From contig NZ_LMNU01000004.1 of NCBI RefSeq assembly GCF_001423085.1, positions 98,795 through 162,794 of the forward strand: 64,000 bases of DNA, read 5' to 3'. The translations under genes were made by a program, and so were the position numbers. Of this stretch, positions 29,740 through 38,521 are shown piece by piece (the stretch's first letter is position 1; every line of letters begins with the position of its first letter). This DNA is from Methylobacterium sp. Leaf125 (GTDB taxonomy: Bacteria > Pseudomonadota > Alphaproteobacteria > Rhizobiales > Beijerinckiaceae). The notes under the pieces were generated by a model. That model made no database searches. It had not been told where the DNA came from and saw only the letters and a list, made by a program, of their open reading frames with translations.

Positions 29740-30957
29740 TCACGCGCGGGCGGCGACCTGGTGGATCAGGGCGGCGAGGTCGTCCTGCATCCGGGCGGCG
29801 CCGTAGCGGGCAAGGGCTCGCTCGCGGGCCAGACGGGTGCGCTCCGCGAAGGCCTCCGGGCGATCCAGGATCTCGCTGAGGGCGGCGGCGATGCGATCGG
29901 GTCGACGGGGCGGCACCAGGGTGCCGAGGGCTCCGCCGTCGAGGATCTCGCTGGAGGCACCGGCATCGGTGGCGACCACCGGCACGCCGGCCAGCATCGC
30001 CTCGACGAGAGTCCGGCCGAATGGCTCGGGATCGACGGAGGGATGGACCACCGCATCGACGGCCTGCATCAGGCGGGGCACGTCGCTGCGCTGGCCCAGG
30101 AACAGCACCCGGTCCGAGACGCCGCGGGCCGCCGCGAGATCGCGCAAGGTCGCCGCGTAGGCATCCTCGCCGAACAGGGCAGAGCCCACCACCACGCAGC
30201 GCAGGCCCGGCACCGCTGCCAGCGCCTCGATCACGACGTCCTGCCCTTTCCAGGGCGCGAGACGGCTGAACACGCCGACGAGGGGACCGACCGGCAGGCC
30301 GAGTTCCGCGCGCAGTTCGGCCGCGGGGCGCGGGTCGAGGGTCAGGTCGAGGCCGTTCGGCACCACCGTCACCCGATCGCGGCGGCCGCCGGCCTGCACG
30401 AAGGCCTCGGCCGCGGCCCGCGAGGGGACGACGACGCGCACCGCGCAGGCATTTGCGAGCCGGGCCTGGATGATCCGCTGCGCCCGGCCGAAATGCGCGC
30501 CGTCGAGGATGTCGTGCAGGTGCCAGACCAAGGGGCGACCGACGAGACGGGTGGGCAGGGCCGCGAGCAGGAAAGCTTTCTGGGAATTGGCATAGACCAC
30601 GTCGCAGCCACGCGCCGCCCCGGCGAGGTCCCACGCCAGACGGGCGAGGCGCCCGAGCACCGGAAGGGCGTGCAGCGGGGAGACGTCCCGGCGCAGGCCT
30701 GACAGATCGGCGCCCGGCGCGGCGAGACGGATCGTCAGGCCGGCCTCCCGCAGGGCATCGGCGAGGGGACCGCCTTCGAACAGGAACGCCTGAGAGTCCG
30801 GCCAGGCCCCGACGACGTCCCGCAGGACGAGCTCGGCTCCGGACATGGTGCCGGTGTGGCTGACGAACAGCACCCGGGGGTAGGCCGCCCGCGTCTCGAT
30901 CGGAGGCGCGGCGGGCGCGAGTTCGGACCCGACCGCGGTGGAGAGCACCCCGGCCAT
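29740..30957 (-). CDS. GT4-like glycosyltransferase
   Basis: This 405-residue GT-B protein starts MAGVLSTAVGSELAPAAPPI. VLFVSHTGTMSGAELVLRD carries the G-A-E acceptor loop and VVYANSQKAFLLAAL follows. The donor half has VGVFSRLAPWKGQDVVIEAL and DPEPFGRTLVEAMLAGVPVV. The start overlaps the Wzc stop by one base (TGATG), indicating coupling. Confidence 0.9.
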   Translation of the reverse strand: MAGVLSTAVGSELAPAAPPIETRAAYPRVLFVSHTGTMSGAELVLRDVVGAWPDSQAFLFEGGPLADALREAGLTIRLAAPGADLSGLRRDVSPLHALPVLGRLARLAWDLAGAARGCDVVYANSQKAFLLAALPTRLVGRPLVWHLHDILDGAHFGRAQRIIQARLANACAVRVVVPSRAAAEAFVQAGGRRDRVTVVPNGLDLTLDPRPAAELRAELGLPVGPLVGVFSRLAPWKGQDVVIEALAAVPGLRCVVVGSALFGEDAYAATLRDLAAARGVSDRVLFLGQRSDVPRLMQAVDAVVHPSVDPEPFGRTLVEAMLAGVPVVATDAGASSEILDGGALGTLVPPRRPDRIAAALSEILDRPEAFAERTRLARERALARYGAARMQDDLAALIHQVAARA

Positions 30958-33155
30958 CAGGCGGCTCCCGCGCGATGCGGCAAGGACAGGGGCATCGCCT
31001 CGTAGGCCGGCTGGCCGCCGGACTTGACCATCGTCATGGCGATGCCGAGGACGGCGCCGCCCGCCTTGCGCAGGCTCGTCACGGTCTCGATCGTGTCGGA
31101 AAGCTGCGAGCGGCCCGCACGGGTGCAGCAGAGCACGCCGTCTACGTGACGGGCGAGCATGCAGGCATCCATCAGCAGGCTGGTCGGCGGACTGTCGAGG
31201 AGCACCAGGTCGTAGCGCCGGCTCCAGCGCAGGAGGTTCGCCATCCGGTGATTCATCAGGAGCTCGGTCGAGTCCGGCGTTGGGACGCCGGCCGGGATGA
31301 CGTCGAATCCGTCCTTGGCGATGACGGCCGCCGCCGCGTCGATCTCGCCGCGCAGGACGCCGGCGAGGCCCGGGCTGCGGCCGAGACCGAGGGACGCCTC
31401 GAAGTTGGGCCGGCGCAGGTCGCACTCGATCACCAGGACGCGGCGGCCGCTCGCGGCGCTGAGGCCGGCGATCGCGAAAGTCGTGAAGGACTTGCCCTCG
31501 CGCGGCTTGCCCGAGGTCACCAGGACTGTGCGCGAGCCGTCGCCCCCCGCCAGGAACAGGTGGGCGTGGAGGGTCCGCAGCACGTTCCGCATGCCGGGGT
31601 CGGCCTTCGCCCGCTGGAGGGCTTCGGCCAGGGGCAGTTCCCGGCGCCGGTCGGAGAGACGGCCCATCAGGCCGCCGCCATCCAGGCAGGGCAGTTGGGC
31701 AAAGACCGGAGCGCCGGTGCCGGCCACCAGCTGGGCGGGCGTGCGGACCCGGCGGTCGGCGAGATCGCGCAGCAGGGCGACGCCGGCGGCCAGCACGGTC
31801 GCCAACACGACGGCACCGGCGAGGAAGGGCACGGGCTTGGGCGAGAACGCCTCCTGCGGCACTTCGGCGAGGCTCACCAGGCGGGTGCTGCCGGTGAGGA
31901 TGCGGCGCTCGGTCTCCAGTTCGCTCGCCCGCTTGACGAGGTCGGCGTAGCGGGCGCGCTTGATCTCCGCGTTGCGGACCATGCCCTCGATCGAGGCTTC
32001 GTCGTCCATCGCGGCGGCCGCCTCGGACTTGGCGCTGTCCATCTGGGCGCGCAGGGAGCGCGCCAGGGTGTTCGAGGCCTCGTAGGTCTTGCGCAGGCCG
32101 TCGGCGACGTTGGCGAGCTCCCGGTCGATCCGGGCGCGCAGGCTGGCCTGCTCGGTCTGCAGAGCGCGAACGGTCGGGTGGTTCGGGCCGAGCAGAGTGC
32201 TCTGATTGGCGAGTTGGGCACTGACCCCGCTGATCTGCTGCTTCAGGTCGCCCACGGCGCGGCTAGCGAGCACCGCCGGGGCGCTGTCGGAGCCACGGCG
32301 CCGGTCGGCCTCGATCTCCTTCAGGCGTGCGGCGGCATCTGCCTTGGCCGCCTCGGCGGCAGCGAGCTGCTGGCTGATCCCGGTGAGGCGCTCGGCGCTG
32401 ATCGGACCGGTCGCGCCCTTCACAAGCCCCTTGCGGCGGCGGAAGGCCTGGATGCGTGCCTCGTCGTCGCGGATCGAGGCGTCGAGCTGCTTGATCTCGG
32501 TGAACAGCCAGTCGGTGGCCGCCTTGCGGCTCGAGGCCTGCGCGTTGCGCTGGTCTTCCAGGAAGGCGTTGATGAGGGCGTTGGTCATCGTCTGCGCCAC
32601 CTCGGGCAGCGGCGACTTGTAGCCGATGGCGATGACGCGCGAGCGGCCGGCGCTGCCGACCATGTAGCGCTTCTGCAGATACTCCACGAGCGCGTCGCGA
32701 TCCGCACCGAGCTTGGCGCAGACGGCATTCTTCTTTTCCGTGATCCGGTCGGGGTGCCCGCGGGTGACGGTCTCACGGCACTCGGCCATCACCGCCTCGG
32801 CGAGGCCGCTCTCGGCGGCGAGGCGCATCATGCGGGGCGAGCGGATCACCAGGATCTGGCTCTCGAGATCGGCCGGGTCGCCGAGCTTCTGGATCCAGGC
32901 CATCGAGGCGTTGCTGGCGCCCGGCTCGGGCTCGGCCACGATGACGGAGCCGGTCGCGACGTACTGGGCCGGCGTGCGGATCAGAATGGCCACCGCGAGC
33001 CCGAGGATGGCGACGAAGATGGTCGCGAACAGGACGCGGCGGCGCCAGATCTTGAGGAGAGGCGCCATGAGGGCGCCGCCGCGCTCGCGGTCCTGCTCGG
33101 GGACGCGCCCGGCGACCGGCGCGCGATCGGGCATGTCGAGGGTGAGGAGGGACAT
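30957..33155 (-). CDS. Wzc-type polysaccharide co-polymerase with BY-kinase domain
   Basis: This 732-residue inner-membrane protein fuses a chain-length-determining Wzz domain with a cytoplasmic P-loop kinase, and controls export and length of polysaccharide. The first membrane helix is near residues 38-60 (VLFATIFVAILGLAVAILI), a long periplasmic coiled coil covers about 150-420, and the second helix is near 445-465. The kinase domain has Walker A SGKPREGKSF (548-557), Walker A' VLVIECDLRRP (~571-581) and Walker B YDLVLLDSPP (648-657). The C-terminus holds a single Tyr rather than the Tyr-rich tail of classical Wzc. Confidence 0.92.
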   Translation of the reverse strand: MSLLTLDMPDRAPVAGRVPEQDRERGGALMAPLLKIWRRRVLFATIFVAILGLAVAILIRTPAQYVATGSVIVAEPEPGASNASMAWIQKLGDPADLESQILVIRSPRMMRLAAESGLAEAVMAECRETVTRGHPDRITEKKNAVCAKLGADRDALVEYLQKRYMVGSAGRSRVIAIGYKSPLPEVAQTMTNALINAFLEDQRNAQASSRKAATDWLFTEIKQLDASIRDDEARIQAFRRRKGLVKGATGPISAERLTGISQQLAAAEAAKADAAARLKEIEADRRRGSDSAPAVLASRAVGDLKQQISGVSAQLANQSTLLGPNHPTVRALQTEQASLRARIDRELANVADGLRKTYEASNTLARSLRAQMDSAKSEAAAAMDDEASIEGMVRNAEIKRARYADLVKRASELETERRILTGSTRLVSLAEVPQEAFSPKPVPFLAGAVVLATVLAAGVALLRDLADRRVRTPAQLVAGTGAPVFAQLPCLDGGGLMGRLSDRRRELPLAEALQRAKADPGMRNVLRTLHAHLFLAGGDGSRTVLVTSGKPREGKSFTTFAIAGLSAASGRRVLVIECDLRRPNFEASLGLGRSPGLAGVLRGEIDAAAAVIAKDGFDVIPAGVPTPDSTELLMNHRMANLLRWSRRYDLVLLDSPPTSLLMDACMLARHVDGVLCCTRAGRSQLSDTIETVTSLRKAGGAVLGIAMTMVKSGGQPAYEAMPLSLPHRAGAA

Positions 33156-33167
33156 GCGCGCCGTTCC

Positions 33168-34355
33168 TCAGGACACGGCTTCGAAGCGGGGAACAGCCTC
33201 GAGCCGAGGGAGGGTGCGCAGGCGTGGCTCGCAGGCGGCGCGATGCATCGTGAGCTGTTCGTCGACGAAGCGCGAGAAGCGGATGCGGAACAGCTCGGCG
33301 GAGAACGGCTCCGCCTGGTTCCGGCAGGCCTCGCGGGTGAAACTGTCCTCTTGGCGGATGAAGTCGCAGACGCAGGACGCGATGGCATCGGGCTCGGGCG
33401 TATCGAAGAACATGCCCGTGCGGTTCGGCCCCCGCACCAGCACGGTCTCGCGGGCTCCTCCGCGACCGAGGGCCAGGACGGGCGTGCCCTCCGACTGGGC
33501 CTCCACCACGATGATCCCGAAATCCTCCTCGGCCGCGAAGACGAAGGCGCGGGCGGTGGCCATGAGGCGGCGCAGCTCCTCGTCGGAGACGAACCCCGCG
33601 AAGGTGACGTTCGGCGTCGCGATCGCCTTCAGCCGCTCGGCCTCCGGACCAGTGCCCGCGACCACGAGGTTGAGGCCGGGCAACTGTGCGAAGGCGCGCA
33701 CCACGGCCTCGACGTTCTTGTAGGGCACGAGGCGGCTCGCCACCAGGAAGTGGTTCCCGCGGGGCCCGTCGTAGCGCTGACTGGACAGGGTGACGGGCGG
33801 AGGGATCACCTCGGCGCCACGGCCGTAGACCTTGTGGATCCGCCGCGCCACGAAGCCGGAATTGGCGATGATCGCGTTCGGCCCGGCCGCGGTGCGGTAG
33901 TCCCACAGACGCATCCGGTGGAGGATGAGGCGAGCAAGCAGGCCCTTGAGGCCGCTCGCGCAGCCGCTCTCCCGCAGGTAGGTGTGCTGCAGATCCCAGG
34001 CGTAGCGCATGGGCGAGTGGACGTAGGACACGTGAAGCTGGTCCGGTCCGGTGAGCACGCCCTTGGCCACCGCGTAGCTGCTCGAGATGACGAGGTCGTA
34101 GCTCGACAGGTCGAATTGCTCGATGGCGAGCGGCATCAGCGGCAGGTAGTGCCGGTGCCGCGTACGCACGAAGGGAAGGCGCTGGATGAAGCTGGTGCGC
34201 GCTTGCGTGTAGCCGAGATAGGCCCGGGCGGACTCGGGCAAAAAGTCGAACAAGGTAAAGACATGCGCCTGAGGATAGATCTTCAGCAGTTGGCGAAGCA
34301 CCTGCTCGGCGCCTCCGACCACGTATAACCAGTCGTGAACGATCGCTACGCGCAT
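33168..34355 (-). CDS. GT4-like glycosyltransferase
   Basis: This 395-residue protein starts MRVAIVHDWLYVVGGAEQVL. The region YDLVISSSYAVAKGVLTGPD and HVSYVHSPMRYAWDLQHTYL is typical of GT4 mannosyltransferases of exopolysaccharide loci (WbaZ-like). The donor domain has FLVASRLVPYKNVEAVVRAF and EDFGIIVVEAQSEGTPVLAL. It is first in the main minus-strand polysaccharide operon and lies 12 bases before wzc. An alternative Met three codons upstream (34364) is possible. Confidence 0.9.
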   Translation of the reverse strand: MRVAIVHDWLYVVGGAEQVLRQLLKIYPQAHVFTLFDFLPESARAYLGYTQARTSFIQRLPFVRTRHRHYLPLMPLAIEQFDLSSYDLVISSSYAVAKGVLTGPDQLHVSYVHSPMRYAWDLQHTYLRESGCASGLKGLLARLILHRMRLWDYRTAAGPNAIIANSGFVARRIHKVYGRGAEVIPPPVTLSSQRYDGPRGNHFLVASRLVPYKNVEAVVRAFAQLPGLNLVVAGTGPEAERLKAIATPNVTFAGFVSDEELRRLMATARAFVFAAEEDFGIIVVEAQSEGTPVLALGRGGARETVLVRGPNRTGMFFDTPEPDAIASCVCDFIRQEDSFTREACRNQAEPFSAELFRIRFSRFVDEQLTMHRAACEPRLRTLPRLEAVPRFEAVS

Positions 34356-34607
34356 CCGAACCATCCTCGCCGGCATGCCGGACACAGAGAATCTCCGCCG
34401 ACGGGCGGCAAGACCACCGACCCAGGAGAGCATTCTCTCTTCGAACTTCAATACTATGATCGACCCAGGTCTTAAAGCAGCGTCACAAGCGATTATTACT
34501 TACAGATAATGCTTTACGGATGCTTTTATCGAAAATCTCCTCACCCGTCTTAGGTTTTTATTAGGGATCCGGGTAGGGGGCGGTCGCGCGAAGCGGCTTT
34601 TATCCAG

Positions 34608-35696
34608 TCATAGAGGAACGGGCCCGGGCAGTGCTGCAGGACGTGGGCTCCCGTCGCACACCCGCCGCAAGGCGGCTCCGATGGGCCTTTCCACGCAGCG
34701 GAACAGCCATTCCGCGAGGAGCACGGAGGCGCTGAAGGCCAGGACGAAGACCAGCGCGACGCGCTGGGGACCGGGCGCCACCAGAATGGCCGCCGCCTTG
34801 GCGCTGACGTGCAACATAAGGTTGTGGATAAGATAGAACGCATAACTGGCGTTCCCCTGCGAGAAGAGCCAGCGCGCGCGCAGGACGATGTCGCCTTGCT
34901 CCAGCAGAAGCAGCGCGCCGACCGCCAGCACCGCCGCACTCCCCCAAATGAGCGGACGCAGGAAACCCGTCATCTCCAGATCGGCGCCGAGGGCCCCCGC
35001 GACCACCTGGCCACCGAGGATGAGGGCGCCTGCGACCCCGAGGGCGGCGCCGGCTGTCCGCCGAACGGGAAAGCCGGGCGTGGGCGTCCCCAGGCGGAGA
35101 TAGGCGTACCCGAGAGCCGCGCCGGCGACGAATTCGAGCACGATCGGCTTCGTGTAATAGGCCCAGTAGAGCCCCGGCACAGGCGCCAGGCCGAGAAGGA
35201 TCACCGCGCCGAAGGCGGCGGCGAGGCCGATCATTCGCGCCCGCAGGCCTGCCAGCATCAGCAGGCCAGCGAAGCCGGCATAGAAGAACATCTCGTAATT
35301 GAGCGTCCAGCCCACCGAATTGAGGGGCTCGACGTAGCCGCCCCGCGAGAACGGCAGGAACAGCAGTGACTGCACCACATAGTCCAGCCGCAGCTCGACG
35401 ATGCCGATCGGCTTCAGTCCGGCAAGCGCGATCAGCGCCAGCGCAAGGGTGACGAGCCAGTAGAGGGGCACCACCCGGATCGCCCGGCGGAGCAGGAACC
35501 GGCCAGGGCTCTCACGCCGACCAGCCGTGCTCACGAACATGATGAAGCCGGACAGGACAAAGAACACGTCCACGCCCGCCGCTCCGAAAGCCAGGGCGTC
35601 AGGCCTCGGCAGGATGGGGCCCGCGTACAGTCCGAAATGCGTCAGGAAGACCGAGTAGGCCGCCAGGGCGCGCAGGATCTGCAGGTTGTAGATCAT
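34608..35696 (-). CDS. Acyltransferase-3 family membrane protein (OafA/ExoZ-like)
   Basis: This 362-residue polytopic protein has about ten helices. The N-terminal motif LRALAAYSVFLTHFG holds the R..A...V...H signature of the acyltransferase-3 family, which O-acetylates or succinylates cell-surface sugars. FGAAGVDVFFVLSGFIM and WTLNYEMFFYAGF are further hallmarks. Placed at the head of the polysaccharide locus, it probably decorates the exported glycan. The ATG at 35696 gives the family N-terminus MIYNLQILRALAAY. Confidence 0.92.
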   Translation of the reverse strand: MIYNLQILRALAAYSVFLTHFGLYAGPILPRPDALAFGAAGVDVFFVLSGFIMFVSTAGRRESPGRFLLRRAIRVVPLYWLVTLALALIALAGLKPIGIVELRLDYVVQSLLFLPFSRGGYVEPLNSVGWTLNYEMFFYAGFAGLLMLAGLRARMIGLAAAFGAVILLGLAPVPGLYWAYYTKPIVLEFVAGAALGYAYLRLGTPTPGFPVRRTAGAALGVAGALILGGQVVAGALGADLEMTGFLRPLIWGSAAVLAVGALLLLEQGDIVLRARWLFSQGNASYAFYLIHNLMLHVSAKAAAILVAPGPQRVALVFVLAFSASVLLAEWLFRCVERPIGAALRRVCDGSPRPAALPGPVPL

Positions 35697-36134
35697 CTCT
35701 CGCCGAAGGATCGCGTGCGTCCGCCGAACCGGAGCGGACCCCGAACAACGCCTGATCATCAAACTTGAGCGCTAAACGGTTGGCAAAGTCACGTCATTCC
35801 AGGCATTATCCTGAATCATTGCGCATTTCGTCAATCATCGTCAGAGTTTGTTCATCACATTATCAGGTGTTTCACCCGCGCGCTGAGATTGACGGCGAAT
35901 TGTTTAGGAGGGCGGTCTTAGGAAGAGATCCGGGAAGGGCGCCAACTGCAAGGATCTGCGCGAAGATCAAGAGGCTGCGCCAAGGTTCGGCACGCGGGTG
36001 AGCATCAGAAGGCCCTTAGCCGGCAAGCTCAATTGCATACAACAGAGGCCGGTATTTACCATTGCGCTCCTTGTTGTTTGACAATTCATTCGGATGACCA
36101 ATACATGAATCAGTGCTTAGACAGGAGCCGTACC
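35697..36134. other. Divergent intergenic region between acyltransferase and carrier-protein operon
   Basis: This 438-bp region is clearly richer in A/T than the flanking genes and lies between divergent transcription units, so it should hold both promoters. A good TTGACA is at 36078-36083. I see no gene in it; the 78-residue frame at 35765-36001 has no family features. Confidence 0.5.
36078..36106 (+). promoter_or_regulatory. Possible promoter of the carrier-protein operon
   Basis: A consensus TTGACA (36078-36083) is followed at 16-18 bp spacing by a weak -10 region (AATACATG). Transcription would start near 36113, before the SD/TTG start at 36121-36137. This also argues against the ATG at 36105 being the start codon. 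Confidence 0.35.
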
Positions 36135-36389
36135 TTGGTCACATCCCAGGACATCCGCCAGATCCTCGCAACCAATGAGGCGCTGGCCCCGGTCGCCGAA
36201 CAGATCGGCGACGACGACAGCCTGTTCGATCGCGGCCTCGACTCGTTCGGCTCGGTCCAGCTGATGCTGGCCCTTGAGGAGCGGTTCGGCATCGAATTTC
36301 CGGACGAGTTCCTAACCCGCAAGTCCTTCGCGTCGATCGCTGCGATCCGCGAGACCGTGGCCACCGTCCTTCGTCCCAAGGCCGCATGA
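36135..36389 (+). CDS. Acyl carrier protein (aminoacyl-carrier type)
   Basis: This 84-residue four-helix carrier has the phosphopantetheine site in GLDSFGSVQLMLALEERFGI (Ser of LDS). It presents acyl or aminoacyl thioesters to partner enzymes. The TTG start at 36135 is chosen because AGGAG at 36123-36127 is correctly spaced and the product then has normal ACP length; the ATG at 36105 would add ten unrelated residues without a ribosome-binding site. Its TGA overlaps the next ATG. Because an aaRS-like amino acid:carrier-protein ligase gene follows two genes on, its cargo is probably an amino acid rather than a fatty acid. Confidence 0.9.
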   Translation: MVTSQDIRQILATNEALAPVAEQIGDDDSLFDRGLDSFGSVQLMLALEERFGIEFPDEFLTRKSFASIAAIRETVATVLRPKAA

Positions 36390-37549
36390 GCACCGTGGCC
36401 CAGCGCGGGCAGCGCGCGGCGGCAGTCGCTGCGCTTCACGCCGACTCGGTCGACCGCGACGGTCGCTTCCCGCTGGAGGCGGTCACGGCCCTCAAGGCGG
36501 AGCGCCTGCTGGGACTACAGATCCCGAGCCAATTCGGCGGCGAAGGCGCGGGGCTGAGAGAGATCGCGGACCTGTGCAGCACCCTCGGGCAGGCGTGCAG
36601 CAGTGCCGCGATGGTGTTCGCCATGCACCACATCAAGGTCGCGAGCCTCGTGACACATGGGCTGGACAGCGCCTGGCACTGCCACCTGATGGAACAGATC
36701 GCCCGGGAGCAGCTCCTCGTCGCCTCCTCGACCACGGAAGCTGGAATCGGCGGCGACCTGCGTACCAGCTTCTGCGCCGTCGAGACCACCGGCAGCGTCT
36801 TCGCCCTCGGCAAGGACGCCTCCGTGATCTCCTACGGGACGCAGGCGGACCTGATCCTCGCCACCGCCCGACGTCACCCCGAAGCCGCGGGCTCCGACCA
36901 AGTGCTGGTGGCCCTGTTCGCCGACCAGATCTCCCTGGAGTGCAAGACCGTGTGGGACACCCTCGGCATGCGCGGCACCTGCAGCGACGGCTTTCGTCTG
37001 GAGGCGCGGGATATTGCCGTCGAGCAGATCCTGCCCAAGCCCTTCGCGGAGATCGCGGCCCAGTCGATGCTGGCCTCTTCGCACCTCCTGTGGAGCAGCG
37101 TCTGGTTCGGCATCGCCAACTCCGCCGTCGACCGCGCCCGCACCTTCGTGCAGGCCGAGGCCCGGCGCCAGCCGGGACAGGTGCCGCCCACGGCCCTGCG
37201 CCTCGCGGAAGTTTCCAACACCCTCCAGGCGATGCGGGCCGCCATCGTGTCGGCGCTCCGCCGCTACGAGGACGCGCAGGGTGACGCCGACACCATCGGG
37301 TCGATCGGCTTCTCCGTCATGCTCAACAACCTGAAGACGACCACCTCCGAGATGGCCGTCGATATCGTGCAGCGCGCCCTCTCGATCGTCGGCCTCGCCG
37401 GCTACAAGAACGGCACGCCCTTCAGCCTCGGCCGGCCACTGCGCGACATCCTGTCGGCACCGCTGATGATCGGAAACGACCGCATCCTCGCCAACACCGC
37501 CAAGCTTCTGCTCGTGCAGAAGGGCGGCGGCCAGCTCATGAGCGCGTGA
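36386..37549 (+). CDS. Acyl-CoA dehydrogenase-like flavoprotein acting with carrier protein
   Basis: This 387-residue protein has the three-domain acyl-CoA dehydrogenase fold. The N-terminal helices include [20 protein letters not shown], the middle domain has [18 protein letters not shown] and the C-terminal helical domain [20 protein letters not shown]. In the C-terminal segment where family enzymes have IYEGT with the catalytic Glu, this protein reads LMIGN, so the usual base is missing unless supplied elsewhere. It overlaps the carrier gene (ATGA) and the ligase gene (TGATG). I infer it acts on a carrier-bound aminoacyl group, or has another redox role; the substrate is unknown. Confidence 0.85.
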   Translation: MSTVAQRGQRAAAVAALHADSVDRDGRFPLEAVTALKAERLLGLQIPSQFGGEGAGLREIADLCSTLGQACSSAAMVFAMHHIKVASLVTHGLDSAWHCHLMEQIAREQLLVASSTTEAGIGGDLRTSFCAVETTGSVFALGKDASVISYGTQADLILATARRHPEAAGSDQVLVALFADQISLECKTVWDTLGMRGTCSDGFRLEARDIAVEQILPKPFAEIAAQSMLASSHLLWSSVWFGIANSAVDRARTFVQAEARRQPGQVPPTALRLAEVSNTLQAMRAAIVSALRRYEDAQGDADTIGSIGFSVMLNNLKTTTSEMAVDIVQRALSIVGLAGYKNGTPFSLGRPLRDILSAPLMIGNDRILANTAKLLLVQKGGGQLMSA

Positions 37550-38517
37550 TGGACTCGACCTTCTCTCTTCCGGCAGATTCCGGAGCCGCCGAGATCTTTG
37601 ACGATGCCTCGGGCGCCGTCCCGAGCTTCCTCGACCGCCTGTTCGACCAGGGCCTCCTGGTGCGCACCGGCGTCGACGGCCTCTACGGCCGCAGCGGCGC
37701 CTTCGAGAGCGTCGTCGACGCCCTCGAGCGCCTGATCAGCCGACTCGGTGCGACGGATAGCGCGGAGGTGATGCGCTTTCCCCCCGCCATGAGCCGGCCG
37801 GCTTTCGAGCGCAGCGGCTACCTGAAGGGTTTCCCGAACCTCGCCGGCACGGTGCACAGTTTCTGCGGCAACGAGGCGGAGCATGCCGAGCTTCTCGCCT
37901 GCGTCGAGGCCCGGAACGACTGGACCGGCCACCAGCAGGCGACGGACATCGTGCTCACCCCCGCGGCCTGCTACCCCCTCTACCCGGCCGCCGCAGCGCG
38001 CGGCCGTCTGCCCGCAGAGGGTGGCCTGTTCGACCTGCAATCCTACTGCTTCCGGCGCGAGCCCAGCCTGGAGCCGACCCGGATGCAGCTCTTCCGGATG
38101 CGCGAATTCGTCCGCATGGGCAGCCCTGAGCAGGTGCTGGCCTTCCGCGAATCCTGGCTCGCCCGCGGCAGCGAGATGATCCGCAGCCTCGCGCTGCCGC
38201 TGGCGATCGACGTGGCAAACGATCCTTTCTTCGGCCGGGCCGGTCGGATGCTCGCCAACAACCAGCGCCAGCAGAACCTCAAGTTCGAGCTGAACGTGCC
38301 CGTAAACAGCGTCGAGAAGCCGACCGCCTGCCTCAGCTTCAACTACCACCAGGACCATTTCGGAACGACCTGGGACCTGCGCCAAGCCGACGGCAGCGTC
38401 GCCCACACCGCCTGCGTCGGCTTCGGCCTGGAGCGGATCACCCTGGCGCTCCTGCGCCATCACGGCCTGGACCTTGCTGCCTGGCCGGATTCCGTGCGCA
38501 CCACCCTGTGGGGTTGA
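37549..38517 (+). CDS. Amino acid:[carrier protein] ligase (class II aaRS-like)
   Basis: This 322-residue homologue of the catalytic core of atypical (methanogen-type) seryl-tRNA synthetase has no tRNA-binding N-domain. Such enzymes, first described from Bradyrhizobium, activate a small amino acid such as Gly or Ala with ATP and load it on the phosphopantetheine of a dedicated carrier. Class II motif 2 is seen as [20 protein letters not shown] (residues ~166-184) and motif 3 as [12 protein letters not shown] (~291-302). Zinc ligands probably are Cys141 ([10 protein letters not shown]), a Glu of the RREPSLEP segment and Cys289 (HTACVGFG). The start overlaps the preceding stop (TGATG); GTG at 37546 is an alternative. 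Confidence 0.92.
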   Translation: MDSTFSLPADSGAAEIFDDASGAVPSFLDRLFDQGLLVRTGVDGLYGRSGAFESVVDALERLISRLGATDSAEVMRFPPAMSRPAFERSGYLKGFPNLAGTVHSFCGNEAEHAELLACVEARNDWTGHQQATDIVLTPAACYPLYPAAAARGRLPAEGGLFDLQSYCFRREPSLEPTRMQLFRMREFVRMGSPEQVLAFRESWLARGSEMIRSLALPLAIDVANDPFFGRAGRMLANNQRQQNLKFELNVPVNSVEKPTACLSFNYHQDHFGTTWDLRQADGSVAHTACVGFGLERITLALLRHHGLDLAAWPDSVRTTLWG

Positions 38518-38521
38518 GCTG

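Noticed and set aside
30975..34328. 1117-codon plus-strand open frame across wzc and a glycosyltransferase gene
   Set aside because: It runs opposite two well-supported genes and has no domain; it is an antisense GC artefact.
36033..36134. Longer N-terminus for the carrier protein (ATG 36105 or further upstream)
   Set aside because: The extra residues are not ACP-like, there is no ribosome-binding site, and the region overlaps a TTGACA promoter element; the TTG at 36135 has AGGAG at the right distance.
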